Shown: positions 26,177 to 35,393, counted from the first letter of the stretch. The stretch: 64,000 nucleotides of DNA from Pseudodesulfovibrio profundus (GCF_900217235.1 NZ_LT907975.1:3385001-3449000); one strand, 5' to 3'. Notes: generated from the letters alone by a model not told the origin. Program-made: numbers and translations.

Positions 26177-26608
26177 TTAAACTACCCGGTTTGCATGATT
26201 TTCGGCCTGTTCAATAGGTACGATTGCCATACCTACGGGGGCCAGTGTGATGGCTGCTATCTTCAGGTGCTGCCAGCCCCAGGGGATACCGATGATGGTC
26301 ACGGCGCAGGCCAAACCAGACAGAATATGACCTATGCAGAGCCACCAGCCTGCAATGACGAACCAGATGACGTTGCCGATGAAGCCGAATCCGCCGGTGC
26401 CTATGTCTTTTTTACCGGTCAGCACATCGCGTCGAATGAGGGTGTTGCCAAAAGGAACGAGAGTGAATTTGGCGATGACGAATGCCGAACGCGCCCAGGG
26501 AAGGCCGACAATGGATATTGCCATGAGGCAGCCAGCCAGGAACCACCCCAGAGCCATAAATACGCCACCCATGACGAACCATATTACATTACCAAGAAAT
26601 GAAAGCAT
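26177..26608 (-). CDS. YccF-family inner membrane protein
   Basis: A 143-residue membrane protein of two tandem YccF (DUF307) repeats. LGNVIWFVMGGVFMALGWFLAGCLMAISIVGLPWARSAFVIAKFTLVPFG is echoed by IGNVIWFVIAGWWLCIGHILSGLACAVTIIGIPWGWQHLKIAAITLAPVG. Four helices are predicted. The function is unknown. It diverges from the S24 repressor gene across a 163-bp promoter region. Confidence 0.9.
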   Translation of the reverse strand: MLSFLGNVIWFVMGGVFMALGWFLAGCLMAISIVGLPWARSAFVIAKFTLVPFGNTLIRRDVLTGKKDIGTGGFGFIGNVIWFVIAGWWLCIGHILSGLACAVTIIGIPWGWQHLKIAAITLAPVGMAIVPIEQAENHANRVV

Positions 26609-26710
26609 ATTGTCCTGCCTTTATGTTTTGTAAGAGTTCATCCAGTTTGTGACTGATTACTAAAAGAAGGTCAACTGATTGTTTTTTTTATGATGACAAT
26701 TGACAGGATG

Positions 26711-26727
26711 GTATACTAATAGTAAAC
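26711..26727 (+). promoter_or_regulatory. Putative operator of the CI/S24 repressor
   Basis: The near-perfect palindrome GTATACTAATAGTAAAC (core TACTA-A-TAGTA) lies 6 bp downstream of a TTGACA (26700-26705) and 45 bp upstream of the repressor ATG. Its position suits autorepression, and it could also affect the divergent yccF gene. Confidence 0.45.
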
Positions 26728-26771
26728 GTATTGTGTGTATTGAGCAACAAATTAGAAACTAGGGCGCAACT

Positions 26772-27431
26772 ATGAATTATGGATTTGAAGCTTTTTTCAA
26801 AAGACTCTGTGCTGAAACAGAAATAACCAATCAGTCCCAGTTGGCTCGAGAGCTTGATGTCGGACGGGCTGCGGTATCGCTTGCCAAGCGAAAGGATTCG
26901 GTACCGGCCCGTTGGATTTTGGACTTGTCGGCCAAGTATGGGTTGAACCCCTTGTGGCTCGAAATGGGAAAGGGGTTCCCACGCCCGGAAAGTACCATGC
27001 CTGCTGCTGATGATATCTCGGCATATCAAGAAGTTCCAAAGGTTCGGGCCAGGCTCTCTGCTGGCGGTGGTTCTTTCGAGACCGAAAGCCAGGTCGAAGG
27101 TTACTACTCGTTTCGGTCCGATTGGCTGAATATGCGTGGCAACCCTTCGAACATGGTCCTTATGGAAGTGATTGGTAATTCCATGGAGCCGGAAATCAAG
27201 GAAGGCGACATGGTTCTTATCGATGAATCGCGGACAGATGTTCTGTCTGGCGGTATTTATGCCGTGGGTGTTGAGGACACAGTCATGGTCAAGCGCGTGG
27301 AACGCCTGCCCGGTACACTGGTTTTGCGCAGTGACAATGTGGATTATTCCCCCATTCATCTTTCGGGCGATGAGTTGAACAATGTTCGCGTCATTGGAAA
27401 GGTTTTGTGGGCCTCTAGAGAATACAGATAG
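26772..27431 (+). CDS. CI-type repressor with S24 autocleavage domain
   Basis: A 219-residue protein like phage CI or LexA. The N-terminal helix-turn-helix (SQLARELDVGRAAVSLAKRKDSVPARWILDLSAKYGLNPLWLEMG) is of the phage CI-repressor type. The S24 peptidase-like domain has its serine in VIGNSMEPEIKEGD and its lysine in VMVKRVER. An Ala-Gly bond at RLSAGGGS (about residue 98) is a fitting cleavage site. No phage genes are adjacent, so it is probably a host stress regulator or a relic. A terminator follows the gene. Confidence 0.88.
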   Translation: MNYGFEAFFKRLCAETEITNQSQLARELDVGRAAVSLAKRKDSVPARWILDLSAKYGLNPLWLEMGKGFPRPESTMPAADDISAYQEVPKVRARLSAGGGSFETESQVEGYYSFRSDWLNMRGNPSNMVLMEVIGNSMEPEIKEGDMVLIDESRTDVLSGGIYAVGVEDTVMVKRVERLPGTLVLRSDNVDYSPIHLSGDELNNVRVIGKVLWASREYR

Positions 27432-27460
27432 TTAGCGCATTTGTCTCTTCGATTTACATG

Positions 27461-27491
27461 TGCCCGGCGGTTTTCCGTCGGGCATTTTTTT
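27461..27491 (+). terminator. Terminator after the S24 repressor gene
   Basis: Ten-bp stem TGCCCGGCGG/CCGTCGGGCA (27461-27470 with 27475-27484; one G-T pair), TTTT loop, then seven T. Confidence 0.85.
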
Positions 27492-27657
27492 ATTCACTTG
27501 CTCGAAGCTTGTTGTTGGAGTGTCTCTGAATTGATTTCGTTATTTGATAGATATGTTGTTTAATAAAATGGTCATATGTTAAATTCAATAAAATAGCACA
27601 TTTGCATTGTGTTGTGGTTTTTTGTCGGTTTTTTGTCTACGTTGTGTAAATAATTAG

Positions 27658-27686
27658 TTGACAAATTTTTGTTGTTTTGTTTATTA
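27658..27686 (+). promoter_or_regulatory. Promoter of the small zinc-ribbon gene
   Basis: TTGACA (27658-27663) and TTATTA (27681-27686) are 17 bp apart in a very AT-rich 150-bp stretch, placing a transcription start about 50 bp before ATG 27745. The rest of 27492-27657 shows nothing else. Confidence 0.55.
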
Positions 27687-27744
27687 ATGACTCACGTTGA
27701 TTGGTTGAGAGCAACTCGGTTTTAATAAACAAGGAGAGAGCTTC

Positions 27745-27909
27745 ATGCAGGAACGTTTTTGCAAATGTGGTCATCGGCTGAAGGTTCAATATACCCTCGA
27801 CGGCTTCATTCCCTGGGAAGCCTTGATACTGAACGACGAGTCCGTGGAGTCACCTGTCAAAGTGTGTCCCCGTTGCGGAACGTATCTTTCCATTCATTTC
27901 CTTCGCTAA
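27745..27909 (+). CDS. Small zinc-ribbon protein, 54 residues
   Basis: A short gene with a strong AAGGAGAG site seven bases before ATG 27745 and a TAA stop at 27907-27909. The product has a split zinc ribbon: CKCGH near the N-terminus (residues 6-10) and CPRCG at 41-45, which together supply four cysteines for one zinc. The middle is a mixed hydrophobic segment (YTLDGFIPWEALILND). The gene has its own promoter, upstream AT-rich DNA and a long 3' region ending in a strong terminator. I do not recognise the family; nucleic-acid or protein binding is a guess. Confidence 0.7.
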   Translation: MQERFCKCGHRLKVQYTLDGFIPWEALILNDESVESPVKVCPRCGTYLSIHFLR

Positions 27910-28341
27910 TCCCGGCAGGGTGGGTGAAAACGTTGATTGAACATCTTCGCCATCTGGTTGCGAAAACACGGTGATGTCTATGTTCACCATGCTTCGCCAA
28001 AGCTGAGCTACTGAGTTGATTTACATATTTAGACGGGGCGCCGACCCATTTCGGCACCCTGTGTCCCCGTCTCCCTGTTAAGCAGGTGGTGTACATTTTC
28101 CCCGAATGCACACCACCTGTTTTTTTGTGATGAATAATACGGCAACGGTTCCCGACCCAGACCAGAAATCGGGACGGGTCTCTCTACTGTGTATAATGGG
28201 ATTTATTTTTGAGAAGTAGGGTAGCGCGATGCCTCGTAGCGAGGTGCCAGCAGCAGTATCTGAAATCAGAGCGTTGAATGAAATGTCACGAACGCTGTGG
28301 GGACATCGAAAATGAATCGCGACCCACGCAAGGAAATGTCG
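27910..28341. other. Non-coding region with two hairpins
   Basis: The 432 bp after the zinc-ribbon gene contain no open frame with a start signal. One hairpin (AGACGGGG 28031-28038 with CCCCGTCT 28065-28072, inner CCGA/TCGG) precedes the terminator at 28083-28127. A TATAAT (28191-28196) and a small GCCTCG/CGAGGT hairpin lie further on, near the 3' end of the diguanylate cyclase gene. The first hairpin could be part of a structured 3' UTR or small RNA. Confidence 0.5.
28083..28127 (+). terminator. Strong terminator
   Basis: Perfect ten-bp stem CAGGTGGTGT/ACACCACCTG (28083-28092 with 28110-28119) followed by eight T. It ends the transcript of the zinc-ribbon gene some 170 nt past its stop. Confidence 0.88.
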
Positions 28342-29313
28342 TTACCGCTTGGTCTGCCCGAGGCAGACGACTTCCGTACGGTTTCGCCCGTTTTGTTTCG
28401 CCCTGTACAAGGCCGTGTCTGCCGCAGTGAGTAGCTGGGCTGGTGTGGTCTGACAGGAAGGGATGCAGGATGCAACGCCTATGGAGACAGTGACGTTGTG
28501 CCCGGCATAGCTGTGTGGATGATGAATGTTGCTGCCGTTGATATTCGTGTGGATAGTGTCAGCTACTGCGTGTGCTCCTTCATACCCTGTATGAGAGAGG
28601 ATCACGGCGAATTCCTCGCCTCCATATCGGGCAGCCATGTCGCCGGGGCGATGGATGGAAGCCATGATCCCTTCGGCTACAGCAACAAGGCAATCATCGC
28701 CAAGCACATGACCAAGGGTGTCATTGTATGCTTTGAAGTGGTCGATATCGATCATCAGCAGGGCCATGGGTGTGTCATGTCGTCCGTTGCGCACCCATTC
28801 CTTGACCAGTGCATCGTCAAAGCAGCGTCTGTTGGCTATGCCGGTCAACCCATCCAGATTCGACATCTTCTCCAGTTTTCTCGCCAGCGCTTCCAGTTCC
28901 CGTTCGCGCATTTTTCGCTTGTCCATCTCTTCGCGCAATTGAAGAACCGAGCGGATGCGGGCGCGTAATTCGATCATGCTGACCGGCTTGACGATGAAGT
29001 CGGACGCACCCGCCGCAAAGGAGCGATCAAGGATGCTCTCTTCGTTATGGTTGGTCACGATGACGATGGGAATATCCTCAAATGTCTTGTCTGCCTTGAT
29101 AGTCAGTGTAGCGGCAATGCCGTCAGTGCCCGGAAGCGAAATGTCCATGAGAATGAGATCGATAGGTTGTCTGCGTTGGGCAGCAGCGTGTAACATCGAT
29201 ATTGCCTGACAATAGTCGCGTGCAACCGAAGTCTTCGGATAACCGGCTTGCTTCAGCAATCCACACATGTGGATTGTCGTGGTTGGGCAATCATCAACGA
29301 TTAGTATTCTCAT
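28342..29313 (-). CDS. Response regulator with GGDEF diguanylate cyclase domain
   Basis: A 323-residue PleD-like enzyme making c-di-GMP. The N-terminal receiver has the acidic pair in IVDDCP, phosphoacceptor Asp in LILMDISLPGTDG (about 56), and conserved Thr and Lys (VTNH and VKPV). A coiled linker (about 125-150) joins the GGDEF domain, which contains DGLTGIANRRCFD, a MIDIDHFKAYNDTLGH metal site and the active-site loop RYGGEEFAVIL (GGEEF). No RxxD inhibitory site is obvious five residues upstream of it. No kinase gene is adjacent. The PilZ protein at 7.5 kb is one possible receiver of its product. Confidence 0.93.
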   Translation of the reverse strand: MRILIVDDCPTTTIHMCGLLKQAGYPKTSVARDYCQAISMLHAAAQRRQPIDLILMDISLPGTDGIAATLTIKADKTFEDIPIVIVTNHNEESILDRSFAAGASDFIVKPVSMIELRARIRSVLQLREEMDKRKMRERELEALARKLEKMSNLDGLTGIANRRCFDDALVKEWVRNGRHDTPMALLMIDIDHFKAYNDTLGHVLGDDCLVAVAEGIMASIHRPGDMAARYGGEEFAVILSHTGYEGAHAVADTIHTNINGSNIHHPHSYAGHNVTVSIGVASCIPSCQTTPAQLLTAADTALYRAKQNGRNRTEVVCLGQTKR

Positions 29314-29575
29314 GGCAGGGGATACCTAACAAATTAAATCTGAATAATCGAGTGTCATGTAGCGGGTCCAGTATGTTTTTCGCACCCATGTCGATTGCTA
29401 CTGAATAAACTATTTTTGTCGATATAGACACCAGGAGAAAGAGAAAATCCGAAGCCGGTAGAGGATGATATTATATGTTAATATTTTGCAAAAAAGGTTC
29501 AGGCTATGTAACATGATCAGGAATGAGCATGATATCAATGCTTGTAATACAACTGTTCCCGCGAACGGAGGCATA

Positions 29576-30982
29576 ATGAACAGGTCTATATCTCATCTGA
29601 TTATAATGATTTTTTCTATTCCACTCTTTTTCTCTTCACAACAGGCCCAGGCTTCGAGCGTCAAAGGTGCGGCTGTGACCGTATATAATTCCGGTGACGC
29701 CCTGGTTCGTGAAACTCGTTCGGTCAATCTTCCTGCCGGGTTGGCTTCGGTTGTCTTCAAGGATGTTCCCGGTACGCTTGATCCAACTTCTGTTCATGCG
29801 TCGGCAAAGAACATGGTTATTCGTGATGTGCAGTATAACTACACGCCCATCACACAGAAAAACCTCCTCGATTATTACGTGGGCAAGGAAATAACGGTTG
29901 TCATGGCCGATCCAACTGATGCCCAGGGGCGTGTTCGTCGCAAGGCCGTACTGCTTGGTAATGAAGGCCAGCCCATCTTTCAGATCGGTGAAGAGGTCTT
30001 TGCCGGAAATTACTATGGTTTCGTGTTCCCGGAGCTTCCCAAAGAACTGCAAGGCAAGCCTATGCTCTCTTTGACCACAGACAGTTCTACTGCCGGTTCC
30101 AGAGAAGTGGCACTCAGCTACCTGATGGGCGGCATTAGCTGGAATGCTGATTATTCGCTGGTGTTGGATACCAATACCAAGGGCAAGCTGGAAGCATGGG
30201 CCACCATCGCCAATAACTCCGGCACTGCCTTCAACAATGCTTCGCTCAAGCTGGTGGCCGGAAATGTCAATCGCCAGAACCGATATGGAAACTCCATGCA
30301 TATGAAGGGTGACATGGTCATGGCGGAATCCATGCCTGCCATGTCGTCGCAGCCTCGACAGGAGCAGTTTGCACAGTTTCATCTGTATGACATCGACTGG
30401 CCTGTACGCCTCCCTGCAAATGGAACCAAGCAGTTGAGCCTTTTTTCTTCTTCCGACGTCACACTGGAAGAAGAACTGGTCAGCCGTTTTCATGTGCGGG
30501 CTTCCCAGTGGCGTAAGCCGGTGATTCAGCAGGTGGAATGGAACCTGAAGCTGATGAACACAAAGAAGAATGGATTGGGTTCGCCCATGCCCGCAGGTCG
30601 CGTACGTGTGTTCAAGCAGTCGTCAGATGATTCCCTGCTGTTGGCCGGTGAAGATTCCATAGGACACATTGCCAAGAACGGCAGTGCAACAATCAATATG
30701 GGGCGCGCCTTTGATATCGCCATAGAACGTCGTCAAACCGAATATGAAAAGCTCGGGAAGAACACTTACCGTCTTGGCTGGGCAATCGATGTGACCAATG
30801 GCCGTGAAACAGCCCAGAAGATTGTCTTGCGGGAATCCTATGACGGCCAGTGGGAAGTGATCACCTCTGAGCAGGGATATGAAAAGACTGATGCCGGGAC
30901 AATAGAGATTCCAGTGGAACTGCCCCCGGCAAAAGAAAACAAGACCGTTACCGTGAACTACACCGTCCAAGTGACGTACTAG
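29576..30982 (+). CDS. Exported DUF4139 domain protein
   Basis: A 468-residue protein with a signal peptide (about 1-26, ending SQQAQA-S) and therefore a periplasmic or surface location. The mature part is mostly beta strand. The N-terminal region (VTVYNSGDALVRETRSVNLPAGLASVVFKDVP) and the following NADYSLVL...ASLKLVAGNV region match the DUF4139 family; the function is unknown. ATG 29576 has GGAGG upstream; the frame opens earlier but without signals. It ends 9 bp before the HAD gene, so it may share an operon with the trehalose-related genes. Confidence 0.82.
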   Translation: MNRSISHLIIMIFSIPLFFSSQQAQASSVKGAAVTVYNSGDALVRETRSVNLPAGLASVVFKDVPGTLDPTSVHASAKNMVIRDVQYNYTPITQKNLLDYYVGKEITVVMADPTDAQGRVRRKAVLLGNEGQPIFQIGEEVFAGNYYGFVFPELPKELQGKPMLSLTTDSSTAGSREVALSYLMGGISWNADYSLVLDTNTKGKLEAWATIANNSGTAFNNASLKLVAGNVNRQNRYGNSMHMKGDMVMAESMPAMSSQPRQEQFAQFHLYDIDWPVRLPANGTKQLSLFSSSDVTLEEELVSRFHVRASQWRKPVIQQVEWNLKLMNTKKNGLGSPMPAGRVRVFKQSSDDSLLLAGEDSIGHIAKNGSATINMGRAFDIAIERRQTEYEKLGKNTYRLGWAIDVTNGRETAQKIVLRESYDGQWEVITSEQGYEKTDAGTIEIPVELPPAKENKTVTVNYTVQVTY

Positions 30983-30991
30983 GAGCCGAAG

Positions 30992-32188
30992 ATGGTTGAG
31001 ATTCCGAATGAGAGACCGAAATCGCTCAAGGATTTCTACGCATTGATGGCAGCATCGCGAACAGTTCGTCATGCTGCAGTGGATGCTATAATGTCCGGTC
31101 GCCCCATACCCGAGGTGACCGTTCCAGCCCTGCACAATCTACTGGATGCGCTGGAATCCATCCCTGAAAACGGTGGCAAGCGAACGTTATGGTTGGATGA
31201 GGATCGGACCATCGACCTCGAAATGGACTATGAAATCAATGAAACGCGCAAGGATCTCTTTTACCTTGAAGAAGGGGAAGGGACCTTCCTTGATCTGCTC
31301 GGTGATCTGCATCCCGATTTTGATGAAACGGTCGAGCGAGGCAGGGAGCTGCTGCGAGGTCTGGATTTCAACTGCCTTATCACCGACAGGGATGGCACCA
31401 TCAACAACTATTGCGCCCGGTACCTGACGTCCATTCAGTCCATCTACAATGCGGTTTTTGTTTCTCGGTTCGCCATGAACAAGACCCAACGCCCCGTGAT
31501 ACTGACTTCGGCTCCGTTGGACGGACTGGTTCGTATCTCCGTCAACCCAGAGAATAAGATGTATTATGCCGCATCCAAGGGACGGGAGTGCCTCGATCTG
31601 GAAGGCCGCATTCGTCGCTTGCCCATATCGAAAAATAAACAGTTGGCCATCAATGAACTCAACAAGCGCCTGGAGGTGCTTGTGTCCCTGCCCGAATACG
31701 AAAAGTTCTCACTCATCGGTTCGGGTTTGCAGTTCAAATTCGGGCAGTCCACGGTCGCGCGGCAGGATATTGCCAAATCGATTCCCGAAGTGGAGTCCGA
31801 GCAGTTCCTGCGGGTCATTGAGCAGATCGTGGATGAAGTGGACCCGGAAAAAGTCAACTTCCGTATCGAAGATACCGGACTTGATGTGGAGATCATCCTG
31901 ACCATTGAAACATCGGGTGACGGGCTCAAGGATTTCGACAAGGGGGACGGGGTAAAATATCTCAACAGTGAATTGGGACTGGACATGTTTCGTGGCCCGC
32001 ACCTTATCTGCGGCGATACGAATAGCGATGTCCCGATGCTCGAAGCTGCTTTGGAGGAGACTCCGGACAGCCGTGCAATCTATGTTACAAAGAATGCGGA
32101 TCTGGCCAAGCGCGTTTCAGGCTTGACCGATAACGCGCTCATTGTGCCTGAACCCGACATGCTGGTTGCTATTCTGGGCACCCTGTAA
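30992..32188 (+). CDS. Trehalose-6-phosphate phosphatase-like HAD protein
   Basis: A 398-residue HAD phosphatase. The first 120 residues are mostly helical and not of a family I know. The catalytic aspartates are in LITDRDGTINNY (D132 and D134). Motif II serine/threonine lies in PVILTSAP. Motif IV is HLICGDTNSDVPML (about 340). The cap (about 210-320) resembles trehalose-phosphatase caps. It directly precedes a beta-phosphoglucomutase-GH65 fusion, which supports a role in trehalose or a related disaccharide phosphate, but the exact substrate cannot be read from sequence. GGAG is near the start. Confidence 0.72.
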   Translation: MVEIPNERPKSLKDFYALMAASRTVRHAAVDAIMSGRPIPEVTVPALHNLLDALESIPENGGKRTLWLDEDRTIDLEMDYEINETRKDLFYLEEGEGTFLDLLGDLHPDFDETVERGRELLRGLDFNCLITDRDGTINNYCARYLTSIQSIYNAVFVSRFAMNKTQRPVILTSAPLDGLVRISVNPENKMYYAASKGRECLDLEGRIRRLPISKNKQLAINELNKRLEVLVSLPEYEKFSLIGSGLQFKFGQSTVARQDIAKSIPEVESEQFLRVIEQIVDEVDPEKVNFRIEDTGLDVEIILTIETSGDGLKDFDKGDGVKYLNSELGLDMFRGPHLICGDTNSDVPMLEAALEETPDSRAIYVTKNADLAKRVSGLTDNALIVPEPDMLVAILGTL

Positions 32189-32225
32189 CAGGAAACAAAG
32201 TCAATTCTAGCGTCAAGGAGCAATT

Positions 32226-35200
32226 GTGTCCGAAATTACATTGAAAGGCGTCGTGTTCGATCTCGATGGAGTTATTACCAGAACCGCCAGCGTGCACGCG
32301 CAGGCCTGGGAAACGGCATTCAACGAGTTTCTGAAAATGCGTGCGGAAGAATTGAATATTCAGTTCGACCCCTTTGATCGGACCCACGACTACCATAATT
32401 ACGTGGATGGCAAGCCGCGTTTTGAAGGCGTGCTGAGCTTCCTGAAATCCCGTAATATCAAACTGCCTCCGGGAAATCCGGACGACGAGCCGTGCATGGA
32501 TTCCATCTGCGGTATCGGTAATCGAAAGAATGAATTGTATCAGGACATTCTGCGATCCGAAGGACCGGAGGTGTTCAAGACATCGGTCGATTTGATCAAT
32601 GAATTGAAAAAACAGGGGATACGTGTTGGTGTTGCCACTTCCAGTCGCAATTGCGACCTTGTGCTGCAACTGGCCGGTTTGGAGAATGTTTTTGAGTCAC
32701 AGGTCGATGGCGTCTATTCGGCTGATAATGATCTGAAAGGTAAACCCGAGCCGGACATTTTCGTTGAAGCTGCCAAAAAACTGGGCCTGAATCCGGGCGA
32801 ATGCGTGGTTGTGGAAGACGCTATCTCGGGCGTGCAGGCTGGACGGGCCGGTAATTTCGGCCTGACATTGGGTATCGCCCGCAACGTAGCTGGTGAAATG
32901 CTGCTCCGGTTCGGTGCTGATATGGTCGTTTCCGACCTGGGAGAGATCACGGTTGATGATCTGCACGAATGGTTTGATTCCGGCATGGCCAGCGATGACT
33001 GGTACCTGACCTACTCCGGCTTCGATCCGGGTGATGAAAAACTGCGTGAGACCCTGACGGCCGTAGGTAACGGCTATCTCGGCACCCGAGGCGCCTATGA
33101 GTGCGAACGGGCGTCCTTCAATTTTTATCCGGGCACATACATTTCTGGTGTCTTCAATAAAACTTCGTCCAAGGTGCAGGGGCGCGATATCTGGAATAAT
33201 GATTTCGTGAACTGCCCCAACTGGCTGCTGGTAGAATTCAAAATCGGCAATGGCGAGTTCATCAGTCCGTTGTCCATGGAACTGCTCAGCTACAGCCAAC
33301 GATTGAACATGCGCGAAGGCGCGTTGGAACGGGATATCGTGGTCAAGGACAAGGTCGGTCGAATCACGCGTATCTCGTCGCGGAGGATGGTATCCATGGC
33401 CGATCCGCATCTTTGCGCATTGACCTTTGACCTGACTCCTCTCAACTATTCGGCCAAGATCACGTTCCGATCATCCATTGATGGCAACGTCGAGAATAGT
33501 GGCGTGGCGAGGTACTCCTCACTTAACAAGCATCACCTTTGCCGTGTATCCGGTGGCAAGGCCGAAGACGGGATCTTCCTGCATACCGAGACCACACACT
33601 CGCGCTATCAGATCGTGATGGCGGCGAAAAACGTGCTGCTGGAAGATGGCAGAGTGATGACCCCGCCTCGTGAAGTGTTGCAGGACAAGGCCCAGGTATC
33701 GGAGGAATTGCAGTTCTCCGCAGTGGTCAACACGCGATATACTCTGGAAAAATTCGTCTATATCCGTACTTCCCTCGATCGGACTCCCGGTGACCTCAAG
33801 GAAATGTGTCTCGACTCATTAAGTCGAGTCCGCACATTCCAGGGTGTTTTCGGTCCTCACGCCAAGGCATGGAAAGCCATGTGGCAGAAGGCCGACATCC
33901 GTGTGACCGGTGATCGCTTCGTGCAACGGGTGCTCCGTCTGCATACGTATCATCTGCTGGTCACAGCCAGCCCGCACAACGTCAATCGTGACGCAGGCAT
34001 GCCTGCTCGCGGGTTGCACGGCGAGGCGTATCGCGGACATATCTTCTGGGATGAACTGTACATCCTGCCGTTTTTCGATTCAGCCTTCCCTGATATCTCC
34101 AAAGCGCTGCTCATGTATCGATACAACCGTCTGGATGCGGCGCGGGAATATGCCAGAGAGCATGGGTATACCGGCGCCATGTATCCGTGGCAGACGGCTG
34201 ACGACGGCGTGGAGGAAACACAGGAGGTCCACTACAACCCCGAGGCAAAGAACTGGGGGCCGGACCTGTCGCGCAATCAGCGCCATGTTTCCATTGCCGT
34301 GTTCGTCAACGCGTGGCGCTACGTGTCATGGACGGGCGATACCACTTTCCTCAAGGAGTACGGCGCGGAACTGATGCTCGATATCGCACGGTTCTGGGGC
34401 GATATCGCCCACTACAGCGAAGAAACCGGCAAGTATCATATCTCGGGTGTCATGGGGCCGGATGAATTCCACGAAGCCCTTCCCGGCAGCGATAAGCATG
34501 GGCTGACGGATAACGCCTATACCAACATCATGGTTGTCTGGCTGCTGGAGCGTTCTCTGGAAATCCTCGACGAACTCCCACAGCGAGTACGTCAGCATGT
34601 GGTCGAAACCATCGGTCTGACCGACGAAGAGATCGCCAAGTGGAAGGATATGACTACCAAGATGAATGTCATCCTGACCGAAGATGGCATCATCAGCCAG
34701 TTTGACGGCTACATGGAGCTTGATGAGCTGGATTGGGAAAGCTACCGCAAGCGGTTCTACTCCATTCACCGCATGGACCGCATCCTCAAGGCGGAAGGCG
34801 ATTCGCCGGACCACTACAAGGTCGCGAAGCAGGCGGATACGCTGATGACATGGTACGTGCTGGAGCCGGAAGAGGTTGCCCGCATCCTGAACCAGTTGGG
34901 ATACAAGGTGGACGATCCGATCAAGCTGCTCAAGGATAACTATGACTTCTACGAGCAGCGGACCAGTCACGGCTCGACCCTTTCCAAGGTCGTGCACGCG
35001 GTTATCTCCAAGTATATCTATTCCACGGAAGTCTCATGGGACTGGTTCATGGAAGCCATGCATTCGGATATTTTCGATACGCAGGGCGGTACGACCATCG
35101 AAGGCATCCATACCGGCGTCATGGCCGGTACCCTGGAAGTGCTCAAGCAGGATTTTGCCGGATTGAACCTCTCTTCAATCCCGATGAAAATCGACCCGGA

Positions 35201-35393
35201 GATTCCTCCTCACTGGGGTGAGATGCGGCTCAGTTTCACATGGCGCAAAATCTGGTTTGACCTGAATGTGACGCATAATTCCGTCAAGATGACCGCGTAC
35301 CACAAGGGCGACAAGGTTGTACCTGTCCAGATCATGGGCAAAGACTATGATCTCAAGCCAGGCATGACCATCGAGGCAAAACGCGAACAGTAA
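32226..35393 (+). CDS. Beta-phosphoglucomutase/GH65 disaccharide phosphorylase fusion
   Basis: A 1055-residue two-enzyme protein. Residues 1-245 form a beta-phosphoglucomutase-type HAD domain (nucleophile and acid Asp12 and Asp14 in VFDLDGV; VVEDAISGVQAG at 195-206). Residues 255-1055 form a GH65 domain: N-terminal beta-sandwich, then an (alpha/alpha)6 barrel with catalytic Glu747 in GPDEFHE and the phosphate-binding SHGSTLS (914-920). GH65 phosphorolysis of trehalose, maltose or kojibiose gives beta-glucose 1-phosphate, which the HAD domain would turn into glucose 6-phosphate. GTG start with AAGGAG six bases upstream, 37 bp after the phosphatase-like gene. Confidence 0.9.
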   Translation: MSEITLKGVVFDLDGVITRTASVHAQAWETAFNEFLKMRAEELNIQFDPFDRTHDYHNYVDGKPRFEGVLSFLKSRNIKLPPGNPDDEPCMDSICGIGNRKNELYQDILRSEGPEVFKTSVDLINELKKQGIRVGVATSSRNCDLVLQLAGLENVFESQVDGVYSADNDLKGKPEPDIFVEAAKKLGLNPGECVVVEDAISGVQAGRAGNFGLTLGIARNVAGEMLLRFGADMVVSDLGEITVDDLHEWFDSGMASDDWYLTYSGFDPGDEKLRETLTAVGNGYLGTRGAYECERASFNFYPGTYISGVFNKTSSKVQGRDIWNNDFVNCPNWLLVEFKIGNGEFISPLSMELLSYSQRLNMREGALERDIVVKDKVGRITRISSRRMVSMADPHLCALTFDLTPLNYSAKITFRSSIDGNVENSGVARYSSLNKHHLCRVSGGKAEDGIFLHTETTHSRYQIVMAAKNVLLEDGRVMTPPREVLQDKAQVSEELQFSAVVNTRYTLEKFVYIRTSLDRTPGDLKEMCLDSLSRVRTFQGVFGPHAKAWKAMWQKADIRVTGDRFVQRVLRLHTYHLLVTASPHNVNRDAGMPARGLHGEAYRGHIFWDELYILPFFDSAFPDISKALLMYRYNRLDAAREYAREHGYTGAMYPWQTADDGVEETQEVHYNPEAKNWGPDLSRNQRHVSIAVFVNAWRYVSWTGDTTFLKEYGAELMLDIARFWGDIAHYSEETGKYHISGVMGPDEFHEALPGSDKHGLTDNAYTNIMVVWLLERSLEILDELPQRVRQHVVETIGLTDEEIAKWKDMTTKMNVILTEDGIISQFDGYMELDELDWESYRKRFYSIHRMDRILKAEGDSPDHYKVAKQADTLMTWYVLEPEEVARILNQLGYKVDDPIKLLKDNYDFYEQRTSHGSTLSKVVHAVISKYIYSTEVSWDWFMEAMHSDIFDTQGGTTIEGIHTGVMAGTLEVLKQDFAGLNLSSIPMKIDPEIPPHWGEMRLSFTWRKIWFDLNVTHNSVKMTAYHKGDKVVPVQIMGKDYDLKPGMTIEAKREQ

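Noticed and set aside
28180-28205. TATAAT at 28191 as the promoter of a small RNA
   Set aside because: No -35 element at suitable spacing and no clear terminator downstream on the plus strand before the convergent gene.
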